Positions 1 through 8,501 of a stretch of DNA of 64,000 nt are shown one piece after another. The notes below the pieces were generated by a model. It was not told the origin of the DNA. It searched no databases and saw only the letters and a program-made list of their open reading frames with translations. The position numbers and the translations under genes were made by a program. Within the stretch, counting starts at the first letter, position 1. Each line of letters begins with the position of its first letter. Source of the DNA: Pectinatus haikarae (GTDB lineage Bacteria > Bacillota > Negativicutes > Selenomonadales > Selenomonadaceae); the NCBI RefSeq assembly GCF_030813505.1, contig NZ_JAUSUE010000010.1; one strand, 5' to 3'.

Positions 1-341
1 AGCGCAGAAATTATTATATCTAATCTCACATTCTTTGTCAATCCTTTTTCTGATCTTTTTTTCAGATTTTTCCTTTTTGCTCTTTTTCCCTCTCCCTTTT
101 CCCTGCTTCTCTTCTTTTCTGTTGTGCCTGTCCGCCCTTATGTTGCAGGCTTTTCCATGATTTCCAGGCAGCAAGTCTCTTCCTGTTTCGTTCAATAAAA
201 AAAGAGAGATGCCGGTTCCTTTTTTCCCCGTTTTCTCTCTTTTTTACTGCTCTATTTTGTTATCTGTATCTAATTAAGCTATAATAATTATGTAAAATTA
301 TTAATAATAACCAACTATTTTTCAGGAAGGATCTCAAAAAA
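1..341. other. gene-free leader region at window start
   Basis: No convincing reading frame is seen here. The plus strand is strongly pyrimidine-rich between about 45 and 135 (runs of ctttttc/ctccc). An A/T-rich hairpin at 198-245 may end a transcript entering from outside the window. The last 80 bases are AT-rich and carry the promoter region and the ribosome binding site (aggaagg near 324-330) of the gene at 342. Confidence 0.5.
198..245 (+). terminator. possible rho-independent terminator
   Basis: A purine arm (seven A then GAGAGA) pairs with CTCTCT followed by six T about 24 bases later, giving a roughly 12 bp stem that ends in a T run. It has few G:C pairs, so the call is weak. Confidence 0.35.
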
Positions 342-812
342 ATGAAAAAAACAAATGCCGCCCGTATATTAGATCGTTTACATATAGCTTATGAAATCAA
401 AGCATATAAAGTCGATCCTGATGATTTAAGTGCAGTCAATGTTGCAGCCAAGGTAAATATGGATATAAAGACAATTTTTAAAACACTTGTGGCCCGCGGC
501 GACAAAACAGGGATTCTCATGGCTTGCATTCCCGGCGATGATGAACTAGATTTAAAGAAGCTGGCAGCAATAAGCGGCAATAAACGTGTCGAAATGGTTC
601 ATATGAAAGAAATTCAGGGACTTACAGGCTACATAAGAGGCGGCTGTTCGCCGTTAGGTGCTAAAAAGGAGTATCCCGTATATTTAAATGACACCGCTCT
701 TTCTCTGCCACGGATAGCCATCAGTGCAGGTATGCGCGGTGAACAGCTGCTGCTTGCGCCTGCCGATCTTATCATCGCAGCACACGCACAAACTGCTGAC
801 CTGCTGAAATAG
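342..812 (+). CDS. ybaK: YbaK/EbsC-type Cys-tRNA(Pro)/aminoacyl-tRNA deacylase
   Basis: Single-domain protein of 156 residues, the usual YbaK length. The family removes cysteine (and in relatives other residues) from mischarged tRNA(Pro) in trans in the cytoplasm. Lys47 in 'TIFKTLV' sits where the essential lysine of YbaK (Lys46) lies. The 'GYIRGGCSPLG' loop (96-106) and 'SAGMRGEQLLLAP' (128-140) are typical family motifs. An aggaagg ribosome binding site lies about 11 bases before the ATG. The gene stands alone; the next gene starts about 50 bases downstream. YbaK versus a close relative (ProX, EbsC) cannot be separated by eye, so substrate specificity is inferred. Confidence 0.9.
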   Translation: MKKTNAARILDRLHIAYEIKAYKVDPDDLSAVNVAAKVNMDIKTIFKTLVARGDKTGILMACIPGDDELDLKKLAAISGNKRVEMVHMKEIQGLTGYIRGGCSPLGAKKEYPVYLNDTALSLPRIAISAGMRGEQLLLAPADLIIAAHAQTADLLK

Positions 813-861
813 TCCGGATCTATTGCTATTATTTCATTCAGAAAAGAGGTTTCCATATATA

Positions 862-1941
862 TTGAAAAATTTTATCGCAAGGAATGTAAAAATATACCTT
901 TCAATGCAGTACCGTCTGAATCGCAGGCGTTTCATTTTTGCTCATGTCTATTTATTTGCCTGCTGCCTCATTCTTGCCGCCTTAACATTACCTTTTACCA
1001 TCCCAGTGTTTGCGACTTCACTGCTCCATGCAGAAAGTACTGTTATGAATTCAGCTTCTGACATTCTGACCGCCATACCCCCTGTTTACAATCTATATTC
1101 TCCAGATATTGCTTATATCATCACAGACTATTTAAGCAGCCTGATCTCATGGAGTATTCTTTTTTTAGCGGCTTCTATGTGTATGAGCATCAGCAGACTT
1201 TATGATCTCGGAAAAGATCATCGTTTTTTATTTTTTTATATGCTTCCCCTTATCAATGTTATTTTCTTTCTTTATTTATGTTGGCAAAAAGGAGATACGG
1301 ATGCTAATAAGTATGGGCCTTCTTCTGACAGTCTCAGTGACAGTGTTCTTCTCTCCATGCCCGGCTATCATTTGCGCGAACCGGTAAATACATCTTATCC
1401 GGCCACTCTTTTCGAGCAGTCTTTTTCCTGGGAAGGGAGACTTAATCGACTGCGTTACCTGTTGCGCGGCATCGGTTTACTCAGTATAAGCATATTAACA
1501 TGTGCAGCGTTGTCTATTGTCTTTGTCCTTTTTGCCGGTATTGGCATATTATTGCAGTCAGCTGTCAATTTTTCCAATGTAATTGCAGGTTCTTTCTTCA
1601 TTATCTTCATTTTGTTTGCAGCTTCTGTTTTTCTGTTTATAGGGATAATATTTACATTGATATTCTTATTTTGGAAAATACGCCGATGGCATGATTTGGG
1701 GCACAACGGTTTCTTTCTTCTTCTCACGGAAGCACCCTATTATTTAATTACATCTACTCTGCCTGCGTTCAGCAATAGTAATTTCCCGACAGGCAGCATT
1801 ATCAGCTTTTTGCTGACCGGTATCATGTTTCTTTGGATAATCTGTATAAATTTATATCTTCTGTTTATAAAAGGCGACAGCGGGGAGAATAAATATGGTG
1901 AAGATTTATTGCTTTCCAACAGACCCGATACATTAGAATGA
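862..1941 (+). CDS. tandem DUF805 membrane protein
   Basis: Membrane protein of about 359 residues with two copies of the DUF805 (YhaH-like) domain. The first copy runs from 'YRLNRRRFIF' through 'SRLYDLGKDH' to 'KGDTDANKYGP'. The second runs from 'WEGRLNRLRYL' through 'RRWHDLGHNG' to 'KGDSGENKYGED'. Each copy has three or four hydrophobic helices. The closing K-G-D-x-x-x-NKYG signature is seen twice and is diagnostic of the family. The function of DUF805 is not established. The start is uncertain: a TTG at 862 follows aaaagagg with 12 bases between, an upstream in-frame TTG lies at 823, and the first ATG is at 904 with no good ribosome binding site. The residues before the first ATG resemble the usual DUF805 N-terminus, which supports an early start. 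It converges with the MgtC gene. Confidence 0.75.
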   Translation: MKNFIARNVKIYLSMQYRLNRRRFIFAHVYLFACCLILAALTLPFTIPVFATSLLHAESTVMNSASDILTAIPPVYNLYSPDIAYIITDYLSSLISWSILFLAASMCMSISRLYDLGKDHRFLFFYMLPLINVIFFLYLCWQKGDTDANKYGPSSDSLSDSVLLSMPGYHLREPVNTSYPATLFEQSFSWEGRLNRLRYLLRGIGLLSISILTCAALSIVFVLFAGIGILLQSAVNFSNVIAGSFFIIFILFAASVFLFIGIIFTLIFLFWKIRRWHDLGHNGFFLLLTEAPYYLITSTLPAFSNSNFPTGSIISFLLTGIMFLWIICINLYLLFIKGDSGENKYGEDLLLSNRPDTLE

Positions 1942-1953
1942 TCCGTTCTCATT

Positions 1954-2610
1954 TTAAAATATTTCAACACTGATCACATTGCTGAGTGCCGATAATTTAG
2001 CACTTAACTCGCTGCGTGTAATATCTTTTCCCTCATGAACAACAAATTCCAGCCTAAGTACATTGTTAGGCATTCCGAGGATCTGCATTCCCCTTATAGT
2101 CAGCTGATCTGCTTTCAGGCATTTGTAGATCAGCAGCACCTGTCCTGCCGCATCCTCTGTAACCATAACAATGGTAAAATTACCATATTTCATCCAATTA
2201 TCCATGTGTGACAGCGTAGTCAATACAGCAAAAACTATTGCGGCCGTCAAAAACGCGCCCGTATAATAGCCCGCTCCAATAGCCAACCCTACACCGGAAA
2301 CCACCCATATACAGGCAGCTGTTGTCAGTCCTATGATATTTACGCCTTCTTTTATTATTGCTCCGGCTCCTAAAAAACCGATTCCGCTCACAACTTGCGC
2401 TGCAAGCCTGGCGGGGTCGGCATTTGTTTTCCCCTCAACATCCGCATATATCATTTGTGATAAAAGCATTATCAGACAGGATCCCACACAGACAAGAACA
2501 TTGGTTCTCAGTCCCGCTGATTTATGTTTATACTGCCGCTCGTAGCCGATGATACCTCCCAGTATTGCTGACAATACAAGCCGTATGCACGCCTCCCATT
2601 CAGTAGGCAC
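1954..2610 (-). CDS. mgtC: MgtC/SapB family membrane protein
   Basis: 218-residue inner membrane protein. The family signature 'GGIIGYERQYKHKSAGLRT' spans residues 18-36, and the second one, 'VSGIGFLGAGAIIKEG', lies at about 74-89. After four or five hydrophobic segments (to about 140) comes a soluble ACT-like tail (about 145-218), as in the longer MgtC/YhiD proteins. The family is tied to growth at low magnesium and to control of the F-type ATPase in pathogens; its role in this organism is unknown. The start is GTG behind ggggag with 8 bases between. Two perfect DnaA-box nonamers lie just upstream (2687-2707). The symbol is by family only. Confidence 0.85.
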   Translation of the reverse strand: MPTEWEACIRLVLSAILGGIIGYERQYKHKSAGLRTNVLVCVGSCLIMLLSQMIYADVEGKTNADPARLAAQVVSGIGFLGAGAIIKEGVNIIGLTTAACIWVVSGVGLAIGAGYYTGAFLTAAIVFAVLTTLSHMDNWMKYGNFTIVMVTEDAAGQVLLIYKCLKADQLTIRGMQILGMPNNVLRLEFVVHEGKDITRSELSAKLSALSNVISVEIF

Positions 2611-2664
2611 AATAACATCTCCCCGCTCATACTTTTGCTTTATTCCTGTGCACGTATATAAAAG

Positions 2665-2707
2665 TTATCAACAATCATGCACAATATGTGGATAAAATTG
2701 TGGATAA
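2665..2707. promoter_or_regulatory. small cluster of DnaA-box-like nonamers
   Basis: The 2611-2788 gap holds TTATCAACA at 2665-2673 and two perfect TGTGGATAA (reverse of TTATCCACA) at 2687-2695 and 2699-2707, exactly 12 bases apart. It lies between the end of the Nramp gene and the start of the mgtC gene. The consensus match is seen directly; DnaA binding is inferred. Confidence 0.45.
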
Positions 2708-2788
2708 CTAATAAGGCATCCCTGCAACCCGCTTTGTTAATGTTTTCTAACAAGTTTACAAAGTAATAATAGTATTTTCTTTTCGTAA

Positions 2789-4045
2789 TTACAAATTAAA
2801 CATTTCCTGCAAAAGCATTATATTAAGTGCTGTGACTATGATCCCTATTATCCACAACATCACTTTTTGTTTCACACTGTTTGCGTATTTACCCATTATT
2901 TTTTTGGACGATGTAAGATATATCTGCAAAAATATCGTAAAGGGCAGCTGCATGCTCAACACCATTTGAGAATATATCAATCCATCAAACGGCTGACTGA
3001 TAAAAAATATTATCAATACCGCCAAACCATATGTAAGTAAAACACCATGCCACGAATGTTTATCTTTTATATCATAAGATTCTCTAAACAAGCCTGCATA
3101 AATGCTTCCGCCGGCCATACCCGCAGTTACCGTGGAAGATAACCCGGCAAACAGCAGCGCTGCCGCAAATAAAATAGCTGCATTTCCTCCCAATAGAGGT
3201 TTCAGCATATTCACTGCCTGTGTCAAATCATCTATCACGATGTTCTGCGCGAAAAAGGTACTGGCAGCTATCAATATCATTGCGCTGTTGATAGCCCATC
3301 CTATTCCCATGGAAAAAAGTGTATCTATAAACTCATATTTCAATTGACGTTCAATAACTTTTTCATCTTCCAAATTCCATTGTCTGCTCTGAATGATTTC
3401 CGAATGCAAGAAAAGATTGTGCGGCATCACTACCGCTCCCAGAACACTCATTATAACTACAAGAGAGCCATGCGGTATAGAAGGATATACCCATCCGACT
3501 GCCGCTTTTGACCATTCCACGGGTACCAAATATAATTCGGCTATAAAAGATAACCCAATAAGAGACACAAAACCTATGATTATTTTTTCCATTTTATGAT
3601 AGGAATTTGATTTCAATAAAATGACACAAAACACTGCCATAAAAACAGCTCCGTACATAAGCGGTACGCTAAAAAGCAGCTGCAATGCAATAGCACCGCC
3701 GAGAATTTCTGCCAACGCGGTTGATATAGCTGCTCCCATTGCAGATATAAGCAAAAATGCAGATACTGCCCTCGGCAAATTATAACTGGCTGCCTCAGAT
3801 ATACAAAGTCCGCTTGCGATACCCAAATGAGCAGCATTATGCTGCAATATTATAAGCATAATAGTAGAAAGTGTCACCATCCACAGCAGATCATATCCAT
3901 ATTCTGACCCTGCCGCCAGATTTGATGCCCAATTTCCTGGATCTATAAAACCAACCGTTATTAATATTCCCGGACCTATATAGCGCAAAAAATCTCTTGC
4001 ACTCTTTCTGGTTATCTCAGTTTCAAAATATCTTCCTATTTTCAC
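2789..4045 (-). CDS. Nramp-family divalent metal transporter (MntH-like)
   Basis: 418-residue protein with about eleven hydrophobic segments, the length expected for a bacterial Nramp. The transmembrane helix 1 motif DPGN is at 35-38 and the helix 6 motif 'MPHNLFLHS' at 207-215. Together these carry the Asp, Asn and Met that bind the metal in characterised homologues, so proton-coupled Mn2+ or Fe2+ uptake across the cytoplasmic membrane is likely. The start is GTG behind gggaggg with 6 bases between. The gene is monocistronic by spacing. No yybP-type manganese riboswitch was seen in the 190 bases upstream, though a perfect DnaA-box nonamer is there (4153-4161). Metal preference is not readable from the sequence. 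Confidence 0.9.
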   Translation of the reverse strand: MKIGRYFETEITRKSARDFLRYIGPGILITVGFIDPGNWASNLAAGSEYGYDLLWMVTLSTIMLIILQHNAAHLGIASGLCISEAASYNLPRAVSAFLLISAMGAAISTALAEILGGAIALQLLFSVPLMYGAVFMAVFCVILLKSNSYHKMEKIIIGFVSLIGLSFIAELYLVPVEWSKAAVGWVYPSIPHGSLVVIMSVLGAVVMPHNLFLHSEIIQSRQWNLEDEKVIERQLKYEFIDTLFSMGIGWAINSAMILIAASTFFAQNIVIDDLTQAVNMLKPLLGGNAAILFAAALLFAGLSSTVTAGMAGGSIYAGLFRESYDIKDKHSWHGVLLTYGLAVLIIFFISQPFDGLIYSQMVLSMQLPFTIFLQIYLTSSKKIMGKYANSVKQKVMLWIIGIIVTALNIMLLQEMFNL

Positions 4046-4237
4046 TTATGTCCCTCCCGTATTCGTTACTTGCCGATATACTGCATATAATTTTTCATTA
4101 AGTATAGCAAATTAATTGTGAAATTAAAAATATTATTATAAAATGTAATTTGTTATCCACATATAGTATGGCACATTCAAATTGAAAAGTATGCTCAGAT
4201 AACGGCTGCATTTTATTTATTCAAACAGGAGCAATTT

Positions 4238-4873
4238 ATGGAATACAAAACATATCTCTTTGATTTTGATTATACCCTGGCAAATTCGGAAAAAGGCATC
4301 GTAATGTGCTTTGAAAAGCTTTTGACCCAAAATGGCTGCCCATCGAGAACAAAAGATGAGATCAAACACACTATAGGTCTTCCGATGCCAGAAGCAATAA
4401 GCATTTTGACAGGTGAAACAGCTCAGGATATTCTTGTCCGCCTGCAAAAGCAATACAGTGTTTTTGCCGATACATGCATGACAGAAAATACTCATTTGTA
4501 CGAAACAACAGTTCCTATATTAAAAAAACTGAAAAATCTGGACTGCAACATCGGCATTGTCTCCAATAAAACACGCCGGCGTATCCTGCAGACTCTCAAT
4601 AAGGAAAATATCGCGCATCTTGTTGATACCATAATAGGTACAGAAAATGCTGTTAGACCGAAACCGGCACCGGACCCCGTTTGGCAGGCTCTAGACATAC
4701 TTCGTGCTGATAAATCCTGTTCAATTTACATAGGTGACAGTATAACAGATGCTCAGACCGCCGAAGCTGCCGGTATATCCTTTGCCGCGGTATTGACTGG
4801 GGCAACTCCGTATGACGATTTTACTGAATATCCGCACATAAAAATTATGCAGTCCCTTAGTCAAATCCTTTGA
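4238..4873 (+). CDS. HAD-superfamily phosphatase, phosphoglycolate-phosphatase-like
   Basis: 211-residue soluble HAD hydrolase with all four motifs: DFDYT (9-13, nucleophile Asp9 and acid Asp11), 'VSNKTRR' (108-114), the lysine in 'RPKPAPDP' (140-147), and 'IGDSITDAQTA' (165-175). The alpha-helical cap between motifs I and II is the C1 type of Gph/PpaX/YjjG-like phosphatases. The likely substrate is a small phosphate ester such as phosphoglycolate, pyrophosphate or a nucleotide, but specificity cannot be read. An aacaggag ribosome binding site lies 7 bases before the ATG. The gene stands alone between the divergent Nramp gene and the thioesterase. Confidence 0.85.
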   Translation: MEYKTYLFDFDYTLANSEKGIVMCFEKLLTQNGCPSRTKDEIKHTIGLPMPEAISILTGETAQDILVRLQKQYSVFADTCMTENTHLYETTVPILKKLKNLDCNIGIVSNKTRRRILQTLNKENIAHLVDTIIGTENAVRPKPAPDPVWQALDILRADKSCSIYIGDSITDAQTAEAAGISFAAVLTGATPYDDFTEYPHIKIMQSLSQIL

Positions 4874-5062
4874 CAGTTTATACAAAACCGCAATATTATA
4901 CTTGACATCAAAATAAAACACTGTAAAATATATCTATGCTAAACGGCACCTGTGCCAATATCTGTCATATTTATCAGTACAGGCTTGCGTATAACAGCTT
5001 GAGTCCAGCAAAATCCATATAACGTTCAAAAACTATGGATATATTTAAAAGAGGTGAATGTT

Positions 5063-5539
5063 TTGCAAGAAAGGGATTTGATTATTTCAGAAATAATGAT
5101 GCCTAACCAAGCCAACGTTGAGGGGAATATCCACGGTGGTGAAATAATGAAGATTATGGACTCATGCGCCTATGCCGTAACCCGGCGCTATGCACGAACA
5201 AACGTTGTTACAGCACGGGTAGACGAGTTGCAGTTTCATCAGCCCATAAAAGTAGGCGATCTTGTCATCTGCTCCGCTAAAATAGTATTTGCGGGCAGAA
5301 GTTCGATGGAAGTTCATGTAAAGGTTTTGGTCGAGGATCTGCGTTCACATACTCCGCCTATTCCTGCATTATCAGCATTTTTTACGATGGTTGCTCTGGA
5401 TCGAAATTCCAAACCGGCTCAGATTTTTCCTTTAGAAATAAATACACCTGAGGAAAAGGCTGCATTTGAGGCTGGCAAAGCCCGTTACGACTCATATAAA
5501 GCCAAGCGGCGCTGCGAAAAAAAGGAAACTAAAGCCTGA
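5063..5539 (+). CDS. acyl-CoA thioesterase, hot-dog fold (YciA/BFIT type)
   Basis: About 158 residues forming one hot-dog domain. The start 'MPNQANVEGNIHGGEIMKIMD' pattern, with Asn, a Gly-Asn turn, HGG and a helix ending in Asp, is the active-site region of the YciA/acyl-CoA hydrolase family. Such enzymes hydrolyse acyl-CoA to free acid and CoA in the cytoplasm. The start chosen is TTG at 5063, behind aaagaggtg with 6 bases between; the longer frame from a GTG at 5054 would begin inside that ribosome binding site. A terminator follows 15 bases after the stop. Substrate chain length is unknown. Confidence 0.85.
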   Translation: MQERDLIISEIMMPNQANVEGNIHGGEIMKIMDSCAYAVTRRYARTNVVTARVDELQFHQPIKVGDLVICSAKIVFAGRSSMEVHVKVLVEDLRSHTPPIPALSAFFTMVALDRNSKPAQIFPLEINTPEEKAAFEAGKARYDSYKAKRRCEKKETKA

Positions 5540-5553
5540 CCATATAAAGCAAG

Positions 5554-5588
5554 AAAGTGTACCGCTCAATGAGCAGGTGCACTTTTTT
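5554..5588 (+). terminator. rho-independent terminator after thioesterase gene
   Basis: A stem aaagtg-acc/ggt-cacttt encloses an inner GCTC/GAGC hairpin and is followed by a run of six T. It lies between convergent genes and may also stop transcripts of the ABC operon from the other side. Confidence 0.8.
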
Positions 5589-5642
5589 ATTTTATATAAT
5601 ATATAAACACTAATATTGCGTCTCTATTGCTTTAATAAGCAG

Positions 5643-6431
5643 CTATTTTGATAAACCTGTGGCAAATATTATCTCATCAGACACATTTATTTTATTCTGA
5701 TACATCTGGGCTTTTACATTGAACACCTTGGCCAGTGCCGGCACTGACAGAACTTTATCAGGCTGTCCCTCAGAAAAAATTTTATGGTCCTTGATAAGCA
5801 CGGCGTTATCCGCATAAGACCGGGCATGATTTATATCGTGCAGCACCATTACAACCGTCATATTCCGATGTTTGTTCAGCAGCCTTATAAGCTGCATTAT
5901 TTCGAGCTGATGAGCTATATCCAGATATGTCGTCGGTTCATCCAGCAGCAGTATTTCCGGCTGCTGACACAAAGCCATCGCGATCCATGCCCGCTGACGC
6001 TCACCACCTGACAACGCGTTCAGTTGTCTGTCTGCCATAGACTGAATACCTGTTTCCTGCATAGCCCAGTCTATTATTTTTTGATCGTCCTTTTCATTTT
6101 TTTTAAAAATCCCCCTATAAGGAAAACGTCCATATGCCACCAGCTGATATACACTAAGATCGGCCGGTATACTGACAGTCTGCGGCAAAACAGCCATACG
6201 ACGGGCAATATTTTCTGCCGAAAGTTCCCGCAGCGCCTTTCCATCCAAAAAAACTTTTCCCTCATAGTTTCTATGAAATCCTGCCATTATACGCAGCAAT
6301 GTTGATTTACCGCATCCATTCGGTCCCAAAACAGCTGTTATTTTTCCTTCCGGAAAATTAAGACTAATATTTTCCAGGACCATTTTATTTTGAAAAGAAA
6401 CGCATATATTTTCCGTTCTTAGCGCAGACAT
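5643..6431 (-). CDS. ABC transporter ATP-binding protein, FecE/BtuD type (corrinoid or iron-chelate import)
   Basis: 262-residue ATPase of the B12/siderophore/heme importer class. Walker A GPNGCGKST (36-44), Q-loop Gln84, signature LSGGE (140-144), Walker B 'ILLLDEP' (160-166) and the H-loop 'LHDINHA' are all present. It should energise uptake with the permease and lipoprotein encoded just upstream. The start is the ATG at 6431, behind gaggaggg, and it shares one base with the permease stop (TGATG), so translation is probably coupled. An upstream in-frame extension to 6524 lies inside the permease gene and is rejected. It is the last gene of the riboswitch operon, which points to a corrinoid substrate; heme or ferric siderophore remain possible. 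Confidence 0.9.
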   Translation of the reverse strand: MSALRTENICVSFQNKMVLENISLNFPEGKITAVLGPNGCGKSTLLRIMAGFHRNYEGKVFLDGKALRELSAENIARRMAVLPQTVSIPADLSVYQLVAYGRFPYRGIFKKNEKDDQKIIDWAMQETGIQSMADRQLNALSGGERQRAWIAMALCQQPEILLLDEPTTYLDIAHQLEIMQLIRLLNKHRNMTVVMVLHDINHARSYADNAVLIKDHKIFSEGQPDKVLSVPALAKVFNVKAQMYQNKINVSDEIIFATGLSK

Positions 6432-7438
6432 CACAATTCCCTCCTCAGCAAAAAGAGAAAAAACGGAACTCCCAATATCGCCATAAAAATACCGGCCGGC
6501 AGCTCTATCGGCGCAAACGCACATCTGGCTACAGTATCGCTGAGCGTTACCACGGACCCGCCCAGCAAGACAGACGCCGGCAGCAAAAATCTATAATCAC
6601 TGCCTATTATCAGCCTCGCCGTGTGCGGAACAATGAGTCCGACAAATCCCAGCAAGCCCGCTACCGAAACAGCACTTGCCGCAAGCAGTGCTGCTGCTGC
6701 GGTGAGGATGATCCGTGTCCGTTCAACATTCATGCCCAGCCCTCTGGCTATTTCATCCCCCAGCAAAAGAATATTTAAATGCCTTGTAAACAGTAATACA
6801 AATAAAACTCCGGCAACAGTATATGGTAAGATCAGTTCCACATGGCTCCATGACCGTGCGGCAAAGCCCCCTACCATCCACATCAGGGCACCATGGACTT
6901 TATCACTGTACAATATAAGCAAAGCTGATATTCCCGCACCTATAAACGAAGAAACAGCTACTCCGGCCAAAATTATCCGCAATGGTCTTATGCCATTTTT
7001 CCATGCCAATATGTAAATGCATAATGCGGCAAGCAGCGCTCCGATAAAGGCTGCCGGCGTTATCAAAAAGCTGAACTGCGGCACTACTATCATTATGAAT
7101 ATCCCCGCTATGCCTGCGCCAGAAGAAATTCCTATAATATGCGGGTCCGCCAGAGGATTTTTCATAACTGCCTGCAATACCGCTCCCGCTGTTGCAAGAT
7201 TCATTCCTACAAAAACGGTAAGAAGTGTCCGCGGCAGACGTATGTTCATTATAATCTGGCTGTTTGCTCCCTTCCCGCCGTTTAATGCATCCTGTATTTC
7301 CTGCAGTGTTATATATACGGCCCCCTGCGATAAAGCCACACCTGCACTCACAACAAGTAAAACTATCAATCCTGCCAGAATAAGCATTTTGCGTTTTGAA
7401 ATGCTCCTCTCGATACCCTGTCCGTGTATGTACTTCAT
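6431..7438 (-). CDS. FecCD/BtuC-family ABC permease
   Basis: 335-residue membrane subunit with about ten hydrophobic helices, typical of the BtuC/FhuB/FecCD family. Family motifs seen are 'NIRLPRTLLTVFVGMNLA', 'GAVLQAVMKNPLADPHIIG' and 'GLIVPHTARLIIGSDYR'; the last is the coupling loop that contacts the ATPase. The start is the ATG at 7438, behind aaggtg; the GTG at 7447 is part of that ribosome binding site. It lies 67 bases after the binding-protein gene and overlaps the ATPase gene by one base. It should form the membrane channel of the importer together with the 5643 and 7506 products. Confidence 0.92.
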   Translation of the reverse strand: MKYIHGQGIERSISKRKMLILAGLIVLLVVSAGVALSQGAVYITLQEIQDALNGGKGANSQIIMNIRLPRTLLTVFVGMNLATAGAVLQAVMKNPLADPHIIGISSGAGIAGIFIMIVVPQFSFLITPAAFIGALLAALCIYILAWKNGIRPLRIILAGVAVSSFIGAGISALLILYSDKVHGALMWMVGGFAARSWSHVELILPYTVAGVLFVLLFTRHLNILLLGDEIARGLGMNVERTRIILTAAAALLAASAVSVAGLLGFVGLIVPHTARLIIGSDYRFLLPASVLLGGSVVTLSDTVARCAFAPIELPAGIFMAILGVPFFLFLLRREL

Positions 7439-7505
7439 AATATGCACCTTATATATGTAAAAATTGCGCCTGCCAGCAACGGCAGACGCTTTGTCTATAA
7501 CTTAT

Positions 7506-8459
7506 TTATTTTCCTTCCGCCGTCTGCTGCGGATACAATTCTTTAGCCATCGTTTCCACCGCCTGAGGATAATGCATACCCGGATTTAAAAGAAATAACT
7601 TTTGCGGCAGATAATATACATGATTTTCCCGTACTGCCCTCAAAGTCTGCCACGCTGAATTATTTTCCACATTATCCTGCATAGCCTTTTTTATAGTCTG
7701 CATATCTCCCATGCTTGTCACAAAAACTGCATCCGGATCTGCCTTCACCAAAACTTCCAGACTATACGGAGCCGCGTCCGGATTGTCGTCAAGCGGTTTC
7801 GCATCCGCTGCCACATTGACAAATCCCAGCATTTTGGCTACTGAGCCCGCTATCGACCCGTCAAGCTGAACGGTGACATCCTGTGCCGTGGTATGCAGAA
7901 TAGCTACACGCTTTGTTTCTTTCGGCATCTGTCCTTTTACATCCTCTATTTTTTTATCCATTTTTTCGACAAGTTTCTTGCCCTTATCTTCCTCTCCCGT
8001 TATCCGCGAGAAAATATCCAGGCTGCGTTTCACCTGATCATAACTTTTCATATCCAGTACTATAACAGGTATATTGTTGCTTTCCAGATTAGCTACAAAT
8101 TTATCATTCATGCCCTTCATGGCTATTACCAGATCCGGCTGCAGGCTGACTACTTTTTCTATATTTATATTATATACAGCGCCAACCTTTTCTATATCTT
8201 TATAATACTCCGGGATACCCATTTGGGAAGAAGGACAGCCAATGACCGTCGCGTCCACCTCGTGCAGCGGTTCAAGGAAAGACGTGGACAGTGCTACAAT
8301 CCGTTCAGGTTTTTTATCAAGTGCGACTGTCCTTCCAGCATCGTCCTGTATGGTCAAATATGCTTCTGTTTTTGTTTTTTCAACGGTATTGCCGCATCCG
8401 GCAAGAAATATCGCTGCACTTATGAATACCAGAAAACAGAAACCGGTCTTTTTATTCAT
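7506..8459 (-). CDS. ABC transporter substrate-binding lipoprotein, BtuF/FhuD type
   Basis: 317 residues with a lipoprotein signal peptide: basic MNKK start, hydrophobic stretch, and a lipobox LAGC with Cys22 as the lipidated residue. The mature part is a class III (helical-backbone) periplasmic binding protein. It opens with 'ERIVALSTSFLEPLHEV' and contains the usual 'VGAVYNINIEKVVSLQPDL' pattern (not quoted in full) where the second half of lobe one begins. It delivers ligand to the 6431 permease. The operon's cobalamin riboswitch suggests cobalamin or another corrinoid, or possibly cobalt chelates; this is inference. The ribosome binding site gggag lies 12 bases before the ATG, a little far. 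Confidence 0.9.
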   Translation of the reverse strand: MNKKTGFCFLVFISAAIFLAGCGNTVEKTKTEAYLTIQDDAGRTVALDKKPERIVALSTSFLEPLHEVDATVIGCPSSQMGIPEYYKDIEKVGAVYNINIEKVVSLQPDLVIAMKGMNDKFVANLESNNIPVIVLDMKSYDQVKRSLDIFSRITGEEDKGKKLVEKMDKKIEDVKGQMPKETKRVAILHTTAQDVTVQLDGSIAGSVAKMLGFVNVAADAKPLDDNPDAAPYSLEVLVKADPDAVFVTSMGDMQTIKKAMQDNVENNSAWQTLRAVRENHVYYLPQKLFLLNPGMHYPQAVETMAKELYPQQTAEGK

Positions 8460-8501
8460 ACGTAATCACATCTCCCTGATTTGTCGAGATAATAGCAACT
8501 T

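Noticed and set aside
4046..4237. Manganese (yybP-ykoY) riboswitch before the Nramp gene
   Set aside because: None of the conserved element was found by eye in this AT-rich stretch.
6432..6524. N-terminal extension of the ATPase gene
   Set aside because: It lies fully inside the permease gene in another frame, and a strong ribosome binding site precedes the ATG at 6431.
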